NCBI GenBank assembly: GCA_964541025.1
Contig: CAZIOW010000016.1
Coordinates: 1-37,579 of the forward strand
From: JAGDXO01 sp964541025
GTDB taxonomy: Archaea > Thermoplasmatota > Thermoplasmata > Thermoplasmatales > GCA-001856825
Direction: 5' to 3'
DNA length: 37,579 nt
Translations under genes and position numbers: made by a program
Shown: piece by piece, positions 24,637-32,368 of the stretch
How the letters are laid out: each line of letters opens with the position of its first letter
Numbering within the stretch: the first letter of the stretch is position 1
Notes under the pieces: model-generated
Told to the model about the DNA's origin: nothing
The model's database searches: none
The model's input: the letters and a program-made list of their open reading frames with translations, nothing else

Positions 24637-26001
24637 TTAAATCACACTATATTCCACATTTTTTGTGCCTATTACTGACCAAATAAGGTATGCAATTGAT
24701 ATAAAGAGCAGCCATAGTCCTATTGCCTCAACTATCCAGGAGAGTGTCATCACGTAGACAAGCAAACCTTCAAAGCCAATAACAATTCCTGCGATAGCGA
24801 AGTATGAGGGTGTCCTCAATCTTTTCTCATTGTTTTTTGCTAAAAAGTAAGCCATTGCAAAGAAAGCTGCCACGATTACTAGCATGAAGAATGTATAGAG
24901 CAGGTGCCCGTTTGTAAATGCCATATCATACTGATATCCTGGTCCTCCGCTTGGTGGTGTGCCTGGACTGCCAAACCCATAATAGGCCTCATTGAACTCC
25001 ATGACATACCCAATCCCTACCATTGCGGCCATAGCACCTATCCATGTTCCAATGGATGTAATCTGAGCAAGTTTCGATCCTTTCTGGGAATCAAATGTCT
25101 TGATCAAACCTATTACGGCAATCAAAGCACCTATCCCCACAATCCCTGTTTGCGAATCGTCAAGTGCAAGACCATCCATTCCTCCCGGGCCATGGGGAAG
25201 AATGGTTGGTATTACATAAGTCCCGAAAGACGAAATCCAGTATAGATAGCTCATTGATATTATTCCTATAAAAGATATTAACAATCCAAGGCTCACAATT
25301 ATCTTATACCTTGAGTTCAGTTTATGATATCCAAATAGTACAGCTGTGAGGCCGACAATCCCACCCATCACTGCAGGCAGCATCTGGTGTGAATGAGAGG
25401 TTATCAGGTTACCAAGGAATGTGGAAATACCACCTATGGAGTTGACATAGGAATTAAAGAATGGAATGGATGAGTAAGTGAAAAGGTTTCCATATTCATA
25501 GACCATTCCCATCACTGCAGCTATAGTTGCAGAAATGGCTGCCATTATAACGAGGAGATATCCTGCGAGCACGTTCCTGAATTCGTTTCTGTTCTTAAAA
25601 GGAAAGATTAAGAGACCTATTATGAGCAGGACTGCGTCAAGAACCATCAATACATCCCTCAGAGTCTGGGCACCTTCGTCTGCCAGTGCGGCCCATGAAG
25701 GGTAAAATAGTACAAGGCCAATGAACGAAAGTATGAGGACTGGATAATTGGTCAGCACTATGAATTTATAGAGTTTTTCAGGTATCTTGAAAATTTTCGC
25801 TGTTACTATAATAATCATCAATGTTAAAGGGATCATCACGCCATGATAGTAGTTCACCACATCAAGAGTGAAATCTCCTAGATTGAACCATGTTACACCG
25901 GGAAAGAGCGGACTGATCAGCAGCAGAAAAACAATGTATATCATTATAGCTGTAATGTTTGTTTTTAAGTCAAATAAAAAATTCTTACGTTCTGAAGTCA
26001 T
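24637..26001 (-). CDS. Multi-pass membrane protein with membrane-embedded histidines
   Basis: The 454 residues form about 12 predicted membrane helices. Histidines fall in or next to helices at H53 (VNYYHGVMIPLT), H203 and H205 (TSHSHQMLPAVMGG), H270 (LPHGPGG) and H366 (FTNGHLLYTFF). This spacing, the length and the helix number resemble haem-copper oxidase subunit I and its catalytically inactive relatives, but the canonical CuB motifs (HPEVY and the HH pair) are absent, so the protein cannot be called an oxidase. A haem- or metal-binding membrane protein, possibly linked to respiration, is the best guess. No oxidase or cytochrome genes are adjacent; yceI is divergent from it. Confidence 0.6.
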   Translation of the reverse strand: MTSERKNFLFDLKTNITAIMIYIVFLLLISPLFPGVTWFNLGDFTLDVVNYYHGVMIPLTLMIIIVTAKIFKIPEKLYKFIVLTNYPVLILSFIGLVLFYPSWAALADEGAQTLRDVLMVLDAVLLIIGLLIFPFKNRNEFRNVLAGYLLVIMAAISATIAAVMGMVYEYGNLFTYSSIPFFNSYVNSIGGISTFLGNLITSHSHQMLPAVMGGIVGLTAVLFGYHKLNSRYKIIVSLGLLISFIGIISMSYLYWISSFGTYVIPTILPHGPGGMDGLALDDSQTGIVGIGALIAVIGLIKTFDSQKGSKLAQITSIGTWIGAMAAMVGIGYVMEFNEAYYGFGSPGTPPSGGPGYQYDMAFTNGHLLYTFFMLVIVAAFFAMAYFLAKNNEKRLRTPSYFAIAGIVIGFEGLLVYVMTLSWIVEAIGLWLLFISIAYLIWSVIGTKNVEYSVI

Positions 26002-26044
26002 TTTAGGTCACGTTACCAGATTACAGCAAGGATTAAAAAAGTTA

Positions 26045-26058
26045 GGTTACTTTTAACC
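26045..26058. promoter_or_regulatory. Inverted repeat GGTTA-N4-TAACC, possible operator
   Basis: A perfect 5-base inverted repeat with a 4-base spacer lies between the divergent membrane-protein and yceI genes. A related GGTCAcgTTACC-like stretch is found about 35 bases to the left (26007-26018). Position in the shared upstream region would suit a regulator site, but short repeats are expected by chance in AT-rich DNA. Confidence 0.25.
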
Positions 26059-26161
26059 GCCTCATAATTTTAATTTACTAGATGAACTCCCTCCGACGCT
26101 ATTAATAAAGTTTTTATAGGTTATCTTTATTTACTTAGTAGAAATAATATAGGTGATAAAA

Positions 26162-26698
26162 ATGGAAGTACAAAATTTGAAAATTTGGACTCTGGATAAG
26201 GTACATAGCTCTGTGGAATTCACAGCCAGACATATGATGATAGCCTCTGTTAAAGGCGAATTCAGAGATTTCAATGCAGAAATAAAGTTTGATCCGATCA
26301 ATATTGGCACTGCCGATGTGAAATTCACTGTGGATGCTGCAAGTGTGGATACAAGTCAACCTGATAGGGATGCACATTTAAAATCACCAGATTTTTTTGA
26401 TGTTGCCAAGTTCCCACACATAATATTTGTAACCAAATCCGTGACACGGAACAATGGCGATCTTACCATCAAAGGAGACCTGACAATAAAAAATGTTACA
26501 AAGGAAATCGTCGTTAAAGGTGAAATACAGGGTCCGATAAAGGATCCTTACGGAAAGCAGAGAATTGGATTCGACGGAGAAGGAATCGTAAACAGGAAGG
26601 ATTTCGGTTTGAACTGGAACATGATCCTTGAGGGCGGAGGAGTGCTCGTGGGAGATAATGTGAAATTACTCATACGCCTTGAGGCTTTTACCGATTAA
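26162..26698 (+). CDS. YceI family protein (lipocalin-like, isoprenoid-binding)
   Basis: YceI-like domain, an extended beta-barrel with a hydrophobic cavity that binds polyisoprenoid or quinone-like ligands. The 178 residues from the ATG at 26162 show the hallmark WTLDKVHSSVEFTARHMM, KGEFRDFNAEIKFDP, DAHLKSPDFFDVAKFPHI and DLTIKNVTKEI. There is no signal peptide, so this member is cytosolic. AGGTGA five bases before the ATG supports this start over the in-frame GTG at 26153. Its exact role is unknown; lipid or quinone binding is known for bacterial relatives. Confidence 0.93.
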   Translation: MEVQNLKIWTLDKVHSSVEFTARHMMIASVKGEFRDFNAEIKFDPINIGTADVKFTVDAASVDTSQPDRDAHLKSPDFFDVAKFPHIIFVTKSVTRNNGDLTIKGDLTIKNVTKEIVVKGEIQGPIKDPYGKQRIGFDGEGIVNRKDFGLNWNMILEGGGVLVGDNVKLLIRLEAFTD

Positions 26699-26710
26699 AT
26701 TAATAAAACC

Positions 26711-26716
26711 TTTTAT
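26711..26716 (+). promoter_or_regulatory. TATA-like box for the PAC2 gene
   Basis: TTTTAT centred about 26 bases before the ATG at 26739, which fits a leaderless start and argues against the longer in-frame extension from 26679. Confidence 0.4.
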
Positions 26717-26738
26717 CCTTTTTTATGTTATTCATCAC

Positions 26739-27479
26739 ATGGATGATGACGCGCAAGTTTTAGAAATTGATAATTTTATTCCGAATGAAACCGTAGCTGT
26801 GCTTGGATTTGTGGAGTCTACTACCCTAGGATTGCTAACATCTTCTTTCCTCATTGAACAGGAAAAATTGCATCAGATAGCCCAGCTAAAATCTGTGCAT
26901 ATTCCACCAGTTACAGTATTCATTGGTGGAAAACTAAGGCCCCCATTCAGAGTATACACAAGGAAGGACGGGAAATTGATGGTAATCACATGCGAGGTGC
27001 CAATAGACGATACAGGACTGTATGAGATCTCTTCAGCATTGTTGGAATGGTTGCAGAAAAAAAAGGTGAAGGAGATTGTGGTAATAGACGGAATTCCTGC
27101 TAAGGGAATACCTAATGAGAGGCCGGTTTATGTGGCGGCAGAGGCAAATAACATTAAAAAATTTTCTGATATAGGCGTGAACAATGCTGAATCTGCAATA
27201 ATAGCCGGGATGGGTGGTGCCATAATAAATGAGTCTTTAGGAAAGAGGATGACAGCTTTGTCACTAATGACACCATCTTCTGTAGATATTCCAGATCCGG
27301 GTGCAGTGCTTTCCATCATTGAAGTTCTGAACAAAGTGTATGGATTCAATGTAGATACAAGGATTTTAGAAGAATCAGTAAAGAAACTTCATGAGGAAAT
27401 GAACAAGGTCATTGATCAGTACAACAAAATACAAGAAACAAAGTCAGGAAAGGTGCCTGAACCTTCAATTTACGGATAA
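26739..27479 (+). CDS. PAC2 family protein (proteasome-assembly-chaperone-like)
   Basis: Archaeal PAC2 superfamily member, related to proteasome assembly chaperones. From the ATG at 26739 it has 246 residues: VAVLGFVESTTLGLLTSSFL in the first helix region, VHIPPVTVFIGGKLRPPF, a VVIDGIPAKG loop and GMGGAIINESLGKRM, then a C-terminal helix pair ending with SIYG. In archaea PbaA/PbaB proteins of this group bind 20S subunits or assembly intermediates, but many members have no known function. The C-terminus resembles no HbYX tail. The window also encodes Cdc48, the presumed proteasome ATPase. Confidence 0.85.
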   Translation: MDDDAQVLEIDNFIPNETVAVLGFVESTTLGLLTSSFLIEQEKLHQIAQLKSVHIPPVTVFIGGKLRPPFRVYTRKDGKLMVITCEVPIDDTGLYEISSALLEWLQKKKVKEIVVIDGIPAKGIPNERPVYVAAEANNIKKFSDIGVNNAESAIIAGMGGAIINESLGKRMTALSLMTPSSVDIPDPGAVLSIIEVLNKVYGFNVDTRILEESVKKLHEEMNKVIDQYNKIQETKSGKVPEPSIYG

Positions 27480-27523
27480 ATTTTATTACACTACTTTTAA
27501 ATCCTAATATATAATTTCAAGGG

Positions 27524-27994
27524 ATGGTCAATGTTTCTGTAATAGGGGGTAGTCAAGTCTCTGGAGATATCTGCGATGAGGCCGTAGAAGTCGGTAGATT
27601 ACTCGCGAAGAAAGGCGCCACAGTGTTCTGCGGAGGATTGGATGGAGTAATGAAATGCGTATCTAAAGGTGTAAGAATGGAGAACGGAACAGTGGTTGGC
27701 ATACTTCCAGGATACAGCCCGGAGGAAGGCAATGAATATTTAACCGTAAAGGTTCCGACAGGAATGGGTTATGCAAGAAACTTTCTTGTCGTTAGGGCCG
27801 GAGAGGTTGTCATAGCCATAGATGGATCAACTGGAACATTATCAGAAGCATCGTTTGCAATAGCAGAAGGAAAGGATGTTATTGCAATTGGCGAAATAAC
27901 AATAGTTCCGAAAAAAGAAGGGGAAGGGAAATTCTTCAAGGTCAAGACACCGCAGGAGGCAGTAGACCTAGCTTTTTCAAGAATAGGCAAGTAG
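27524..27994 (+). CDS. TIGR00725-type Rossmann-fold (LOG-like) nucleotide-binding protein
   Basis: Resembles the TIGR00725 family, a branch of the SLOG/LOG Rossmann superfamily that includes cytokinin-activating phosphoribohydrolases and DprA. The 156 residues show VSVIGGSQVSGD at the N-terminus, FCGGLDGVMKCVSKG in the middle and the pair PTGMGYARN and AIDGSTGTLSEASFA, which together correspond to the LOG PGGxGTxxE region (here GSTGTLSE). The true substrate is not known. TTTTAAAT about 25 bases before the ATG suggests a leaderless transcript that also covers the MFS gene 4 bases downstream. Confidence 0.88.
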   Translation: MVNVSVIGGSQVSGDICDEAVEVGRLLAKKGATVFCGGLDGVMKCVSKGVRMENGTVVGILPGYSPEEGNEYLTVKVPTGMGYARNFLVVRAGEVVIAIDGSTGTLSEASFAIAEGKDVIAIGEITIVPKKEGEGKFFKVKTPQEAVDLAFSRIGK

Positions 27995-27998
27995 GAAT

Positions 27999-29222
27999 AT
28001 GGAAGAGAGAAAGATTGACAGAAGGGTTTACTTTCTTGGGCTATCAAGGTTCATAAGGGCGATGGGAAGAACATCCTCCTTTATCTTCCTGCCGGTAATA
28101 CTCTTTGAGCTCTATAAAATGAGCCTAGTAGAGATAGGTCTTTTTTCAGGGTTTGCAACTCTTATTATGGCTATCTTCCAATATTATTCAGGGAAGTTAA
28201 CTGATAAAATAGGGAGGAGGAAATTCCTGATATACATTCCAATCCCTGTTGCCATAGCATATTTCATAATGTTCTTGGTAGTTTTCAGGGATTCGAGTGC
28301 TTATCTCCTGATACTGCTATGGTATTCAACGGTAGTACTTAATGCGCTGCAGTTTCCGGCAATACAGGCATCTGTGGCTGATGTTACTGATCTGAACCAG
28401 AGGTTGAAGGGGTTTACAATAGTAAGACTATTTGTGAATACTGGTGCAGCGGTCGGTCCATTGATAGGTGCTTTTGTGGGTTCAATCAATTTTTCCTACA
28501 TATATCTTGTAACTAGTGCCGCGAGTGTCGTGGAACTTATCATTCTTTACTTGGCCATAAACGAAACTTACAGTCCTCCGAAGGAGAAAAGTGTTAGGAC
28601 CATTGCAGGAACCTTAAAATCAAGCTACTTTTTATTATTTTTTTCTATCGTTGGACTGATCTTCTCATTTCTGCTGAGGCAGAGGGGAACAACGTTTACA
28701 CTTTTCATTTATGGTTTTGAGCACATATCTCTCATCCAGCTTGGATTCATATATTCAATTAACGGTGTATTGGTTGTTGCTCTCCAGTATCCGATATTCT
28801 CATTCATGCAAAGGAGGATGAATTTTCTTTACTGGAGAAGCATTGGCTCCCTTATATATTCATTATCATTCTTCATGATAATCATTTTTTCTGGCTTCTA
28901 TGGCTACATGTTCATTATGGGTATAATGACAGTGGGTGAGGATTTTGTCAGCCCCACGACAGAAACAATAATCACCTCCGTGGCATCTTATGATTCAAGA
29001 GGCACGTATATAGGTACTTACAACATGATAACCAGCATTGGAAACTTCCTTGGATCCGTTTTTGGACTTTATTATCTCTCTATTTTTCAGAAAGTTCCCA
29101 ATATATTCTGGGAAATAATGGCACTTGGTCTATTCGTTGTTGCAGTACTTTATTTCCTCATATACCCGTATTATAAAAGGGAGATGAAATTATCAGATAA
29201 CAGAAGCATTCCTATATCATAG
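27999..29222 (+). CDS. Major facilitator superfamily transporter
   Basis: The 407 residues form about 12 membrane helices. The MFS motif A lies between helices 2 and 3 (GKLTDKIGRRKFL, about residues 65-77), and the IGAFVGSI region of helix 5 follows. The midpoint loop is at about residue 195-205. The transported compound cannot be predicted. Positioned directly after the LOG-like gene (4-base gap), probably cotranscribed. No sequence-specific sign of recent transfer. Confidence 0.9.
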   Translation: MEERKIDRRVYFLGLSRFIRAMGRTSSFIFLPVILFELYKMSLVEIGLFSGFATLIMAIFQYYSGKLTDKIGRRKFLIYIPIPVAIAYFIMFLVVFRDSSAYLLILLWYSTVVLNALQFPAIQASVADVTDLNQRLKGFTIVRLFVNTGAAVGPLIGAFVGSINFSYIYLVTSAASVVELIILYLAINETYSPPKEKSVRTIAGTLKSSYFLLFFSIVGLIFSFLLRQRGTTFTLFIYGFEHISLIQLGFIYSINGVLVVALQYPIFSFMQRRMNFLYWRSIGSLIYSLSFFMIIIFSGFYGYMFIMGIMTVGEDFVSPTTETIITSVASYDSRGTYIGTYNMITSIGNFLGSVFGLYYLSIFQKVPNIFWEIMALGLFVVAVLYFLIYPYYKREMKLSDNRSIPIS

Positions 29223-29248
29223 GAAATTTTCTTCTATTCAATAAATCA

Positions 29249-29254
29249 TATAAA
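29249..29254 (+). promoter_or_regulatory. TATA box for glyA
   Basis: TATAAA about 27 bases before the ATG at 29279; fits leaderless initiation. Confidence 0.5.
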
Positions 29255-29278
29255 CTTTTATTAATTTCAAATGGCTTT

Positions 29279-30556
29279 ATGGATATGGCAATTTCAGATG
29301 CAAAATGGATAAGGGAAAAGGCGATTGAACACACAGAATTATTTAAAAATTCAATACCCCTCATAGCTAGTGAAAACCTTATAAGTCCTATGACGAAAGA
29401 GATGATGATTTCAGACCTGAATAACAGGTATGCAGAAGGTCTGCCCGGACATAGGTATTATCAGGGAAATAAGATAGTTGATGAAATAGAAATAAAAACG
29501 GAGGACCTCGTAAAGAGTTTGTTCAGGGCCAAGCAGGCAGATGTTAGGCCAATCTCAGGCACCAATGCAAACCAGGCAGTAGTATTTTCAATGTCTTCAC
29601 CTGGTGACAAAATAATGTCTCCTAGTTTGGACGACGGGGCACACATATCATCGGCAGAATTTGGGGCAGTTGGTATGAGAGGATTGAAAATAACCCACAT
29701 GGCTTTCGATACAGAATACATGAAAATTGATGTTGATGAGACAAGAAAGCTCATTATTCAAGAAAAACCTAAGATATGCCTCTTCGGCTTCTCCGTTTTC
29801 CTATTCCCTGCACCCATCAAAGAACTCAAGGAAACAATGGATGATGTTGGTTGCAAGGTTTGGTATGACGGTGCCCACGTTTTAGGGCTGATAGCTGGTA
29901 AAAGATTCCAGGATCCGCTGCGTGAAGGAGCTGATCTAATTACTGGAAGTACCCATAAAACATTCCCAGGTCCCCAGCACGGAGTTATTTTAGGGAACAC
30001 AGATGATGAAACTTGGAAGAGCGTAAGGAGGGGAGTGTTCCCAGGAGTGATAAGCAATCACCATCTTGGAGCAATGGCTGGTCTCGGCATTACATCAGCT
30101 GAGATGATGGAATTTGGAGAATCATATGCCGATCAGATAATAACTAATGCAAAAACCCTTGCACAGGAACTGCACTCACTCGGTTTCGATGTTATAGCTG
30201 AGAAGAACGGATTTACAGAGAGCCACACAGTTCTTGTGAATGTAAAATCTAAGGGCGGAGGGAAATTCGTCGCAGAGGCACTCGAAAGGAACAACATAGT
30301 ATTGAACAAGAACATGATCCCAGGAGATTCTAACAAGAAATCACAGGATCCTTCAGGAATCAGAATAGGAACGCAGGAAGTTACACGTATTGGAATGGGA
30401 AGAGGTGAGATGGTTCAAATAGCCAATCTAATGAATGAGGCGCTGAAAGGAAAGGATGTAAGAGAAGAGGTAAAGGAACTTAAATCAAATTTCATGGAAG
30501 TGAAGTACTGTTACGGAAAGGAAAATGCTTATGAATTCATATCACTATTCAAATAA
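29279..30556 (+). CDS. glyA: Serine hydroxymethyltransferase
   Basis: PLP enzyme converting serine and tetrahydrofolate or an archaeal pterin to glycine and a methylene-pterin. The 425 residues include the signature ENLISP and GLPGHRYYQG (about 55-63), the DGAH cofactor site (197-200) and the PLP lysine K227 in GSTHKTFPGPQHG. A second ATG at 29285 is an alternative start. The gene's last codons lie inside a 15-base tandem duplication (30546-30575). It is a single-gene unit with a TATA box 27 bases upstream. Confidence 0.96.
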   Translation: MDMAISDAKWIREKAIEHTELFKNSIPLIASENLISPMTKEMMISDLNNRYAEGLPGHRYYQGNKIVDEIEIKTEDLVKSLFRAKQADVRPISGTNANQAVVFSMSSPGDKIMSPSLDDGAHISSAEFGAVGMRGLKITHMAFDTEYMKIDVDETRKLIIQEKPKICLFGFSVFLFPAPIKELKETMDDVGCKVWYDGAHVLGLIAGKRFQDPLREGADLITGSTHKTFPGPQHGVILGNTDDETWKSVRRGVFPGVISNHHLGAMAGLGITSAEMMEFGESYADQIITNAKTLAQELHSLGFDVIAEKNGFTESHTVLVNVKSKGGGKFVAEALERNNIVLNKNMIPGDSNKKSQDPSGIRIGTQEVTRIGMGRGEMVQIANLMNEALKGKDVREEVKELKSNFMEVKYCYGKENAYEFISLFK

Positions 30557-30575
30557 TCTATATTCAAATAATCTA
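30546..30575. repeat. 15-base tandem duplication across the glyA stop
   Basis: TATTCAAATAATCTA occurs twice in direct succession (30546-30560 and 30561-30575). The glyA stop codon lies inside the first copy, and the second follows immediately downstream. This looks like a recent slippage duplication, with no coding consequence because the stop comes first. Confidence 0.85.
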
Positions 30576-30693
30576 TTTAGAAATTTTATCAATTTTTTAA
30601 TAATTATAAATTATTATTAATTATATTAAAATAACATTTTTTCTCAAAAGTATTAAATTTTTGAATTGTATCAGTCTTGACCCGTGGTTTATA

Positions 30694-31581
30694 ATGACTG
30701 ATTCACTTGCAGAACTAGAAAATAAAAGATTGGTAGTCAAAAAGGATCTCGATGAGGCCAAAAACAGAAGGGACGAATTAAGGGATGAAATGGATAGGTA
30801 TGCTGAAGAAAGAAACAAGCTCAATAATAAAGTAAAAGAGCTCAAGAAAACCCTTAAGGAAATGAAAGCTCAAAAGGATGAGTTATCGGCCAGGGCATCA
30901 GAATTAAAGAGTAAAAAGGACAAGCTCACCTATGAATTGAAGAAGGAACTAGAAAATAGAAAATCATTAAAAAATTCTATTATAAGAGATCGTGGAAAGA
31001 AGATAGACATAAAGAGGCTCAAGAAAGAAAGGGACGATCTTATCAAAAAGCAGATGACAGGGGTCTATAATAAGAAGGAAGAGGAAGAAATAGTCAAGAA
31101 GATCAGGGAAATTGATAGAATAATCAAGGAAAATGAAAAAGAAATTGAGAAGGTAGCCCTTGATGATGCTGATTACAAAAAACTTGACGAGGATATAAAG
31201 GTCAAGAGGGAAGAGGTCCGCCGGTTGCAAGAAGAGTACCAGAATATAATAAAGGAAGTAGTTGCAATGAGGGATGCTCAGAACAAGGTCTTTGAGGAAA
31301 TGATAGAGACGGGTGGGAAAGCTGATGAGATACATGAAAAGTATCTTCAGGTTCAGGCTGAACTGTTCAAGCAGAACCAGAAACTAGATGAGCTGTTCAA
31401 CACAATCAGGGAATATGAGAAGATAATAGTTGGAATGAAGCAAAAGCAATCAAAGGAGAAGAAAAAGGTTAAGGAGAACGAAGCAAAAGTTAAGGCAGAA
31501 GAGATTTATGAAAGATTCAAGAACGGTGAATCGCTCTCCACTGAAGATATCCTCATCCTGCAGAAAGCAGGATTCCTTTGA
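30694..31581 (+). CDS. Archaeal coiled-coil protein, COG1340-like
   Basis: From the ATG at 30694 it has 295 residues, almost entirely charged heptad-patterned helix (K, E, D, R, with L/I/V at regular spacing) from about 5 to 265, ending in a short non-coil C-terminus (SLSTEDILILQKAGFL). It fits the uncharacterised archaeal coiled-coil family COG1340, sometimes wrongly labelled phosphoserine phosphatase. The family has been suggested to have SMC-like or scaffold roles without proof. The ATG is preferred over the upstream TTG 30661 because the coil begins right after it. Forms an operon with a zinc-ribbon and a DUF131 gene (stop and start overlap). Confidence 0.85.
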   Translation: MTDSLAELENKRLVVKKDLDEAKNRRDELRDEMDRYAEERNKLNNKVKELKKTLKEMKAQKDELSARASELKSKKDKLTYELKKELENRKSLKNSIIRDRGKKIDIKRLKKERDDLIKKQMTGVYNKKEEEEIVKKIREIDRIIKENEKEIEKVALDDADYKKLDEDIKVKREEVRRLQEEYQNIIKEVVAMRDAQNKVFEEMIETGGKADEIHEKYLQVQAELFKQNQKLDELFNTIREYEKIIVGMKQKQSKEKKKVKENEAKVKAEEIYERFKNGESLSTEDILILQKAGFL

Positions 31582-31973
31582 TGAACACAATTTTTCTTTT
31601 TATTTTAGTTATTTTGGTTCTTGCCTTCATATATCTGATCTCATACAGATTTTCTAAACCAAAAGAGGAATCAAAGGATGAAGACATAGCATTTAATAAA
31701 ATTTCCATTGCAAAAGAAATAATTAAGAAAATTGCCAGTGCTGATGTAAGGGATAAATTTATGGAAGATCTTAAAGGATGTGAGAAATTACTGGATAAGG
31801 GAGAATATACTGAATCTGAAAAATGCGCAGAATCAGTCCTTTCAGAGCTTAGGAATTTCACGACAAAAAATGAAATGTCTGGCGAAGAGGAGACTGAGAT
31901 AGTCTGCAAACACTGTGGTACGAAGCTGGCCAAAAAATACGATTTTTGTCCAATATGTGGTGAGAAGTTGTGA
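31581..31973 (+). CDS. Membrane-anchored zinc-ribbon protein
   Basis: The 130 residues begin with one membrane helix (about 3-23), followed by a charged helical segment (about 30-95, DVRDKFMEDLKGCEKLLDKG) and a C-terminal zinc ribbon with CKHCGTKL and CPICGEKL. The helical middle resembles tetratricopeptide-like helices of archaeal zinc-ribbon proteins but I cannot assign a family. The ATG at 31581 overlaps the upstream stop (TGATG), and the next gene starts inside its last codons. The topology is probably an N-terminal membrane anchor with a cytosolic ribbon. Confidence 0.8.
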   Translation: MNTIFLFILVILVLAFIYLISYRFSKPKEESKDEDIAFNKISIAKEIIKKIASADVRDKFMEDLKGCEKLLDKGEYTESEKCAESVLSELRNFTTKNEMSGEEETEIVCKHCGTKLAKKYDFCPICGEKL

Positions 31974-32368
31974 ATCCCTTCAGGTACATTCTGTTTTCCT
32001 TCTTACTTTTTGCAATAACAGAGGTAATACTTATTTACTTGGGCATTGTGAAACTTTCCTTTTTCATATTTATTCCGATTTTTGTCTCCAGTTCTCCAGT
32101 TTCCATAATTCCATTCATTGTTTTTATCATACCATTCATTCTTATATTCTCAACAGCATGGAAAGGGGAACAGAATGAAAATGTAAACTCTGAAGAAGTT
32201 TATAGCAGATTCAATGGGAAGAGGCAGAAGGAAGTTAATTATGGAGGATTCCTTTTTATAGGTCCCGTTCCAATAATATTTGGGAAGGGCATGAGTAAGA
32301 AAACATTATACATTCTTATAATAGTAATGATACTTATAATGATATTATTTGTTTTCTTCTCCAGATGA
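31970..32368 (+). CDS. DUF131 family membrane protein
   Basis: DUF131 (TIGR00304) family protein, uncharacterised and archaeal. The 132 residues have three or four membrane helices (about 5-28, 32-65 and 109-130) and the family-defining GGFLFIGPVPIIFGKG motif (about 91-106). The start is GTG at 31970, supported by GGTGAG five bases upstream. It overlaps the zinc-ribbon gene by 4 bases and the convergent nucleotidyltransferase gene by 24 bases. Function unknown. Confidence 0.88.
   Translation: MNPFRYILFSFLLFAITEVILIYLGIVKLSFFIFIPIFVSSSPVSIIPFIVFIIPFILIFSTAWKGEQNENVNSEEVYSRFNGKRQKEVNYGGFLFIGPVPIIFGKGMSKKTLYILIIVMILIMILFVFFSR

Noticed and set aside
24637..26001. Bona fide terminal oxidase subunit I
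   Set aside because: HPEVY, the CuB histidine pair and the cross-linked tyrosine context are absent; only helix number and scattered histidines agree.
26679..26738. Longer N-terminus of the PAC2 protein
   Set aside because: The extension crosses the promoter and the end of yceI; a TATA-like box 26 bases before 26739 fits a leaderless start there.
30576..30660. Small RNA gene in the AT-rich spacer after glyA
   Set aside because: The stretch is almost pure A/T with T-runs; better explained as terminator and promoter sequence.
30694..31581. Phosphoserine phosphatase
   Set aside because: Some archaeal homologues carry that label, but no HAD motif (DxDxT) is present and the protein is a long coiled coil.
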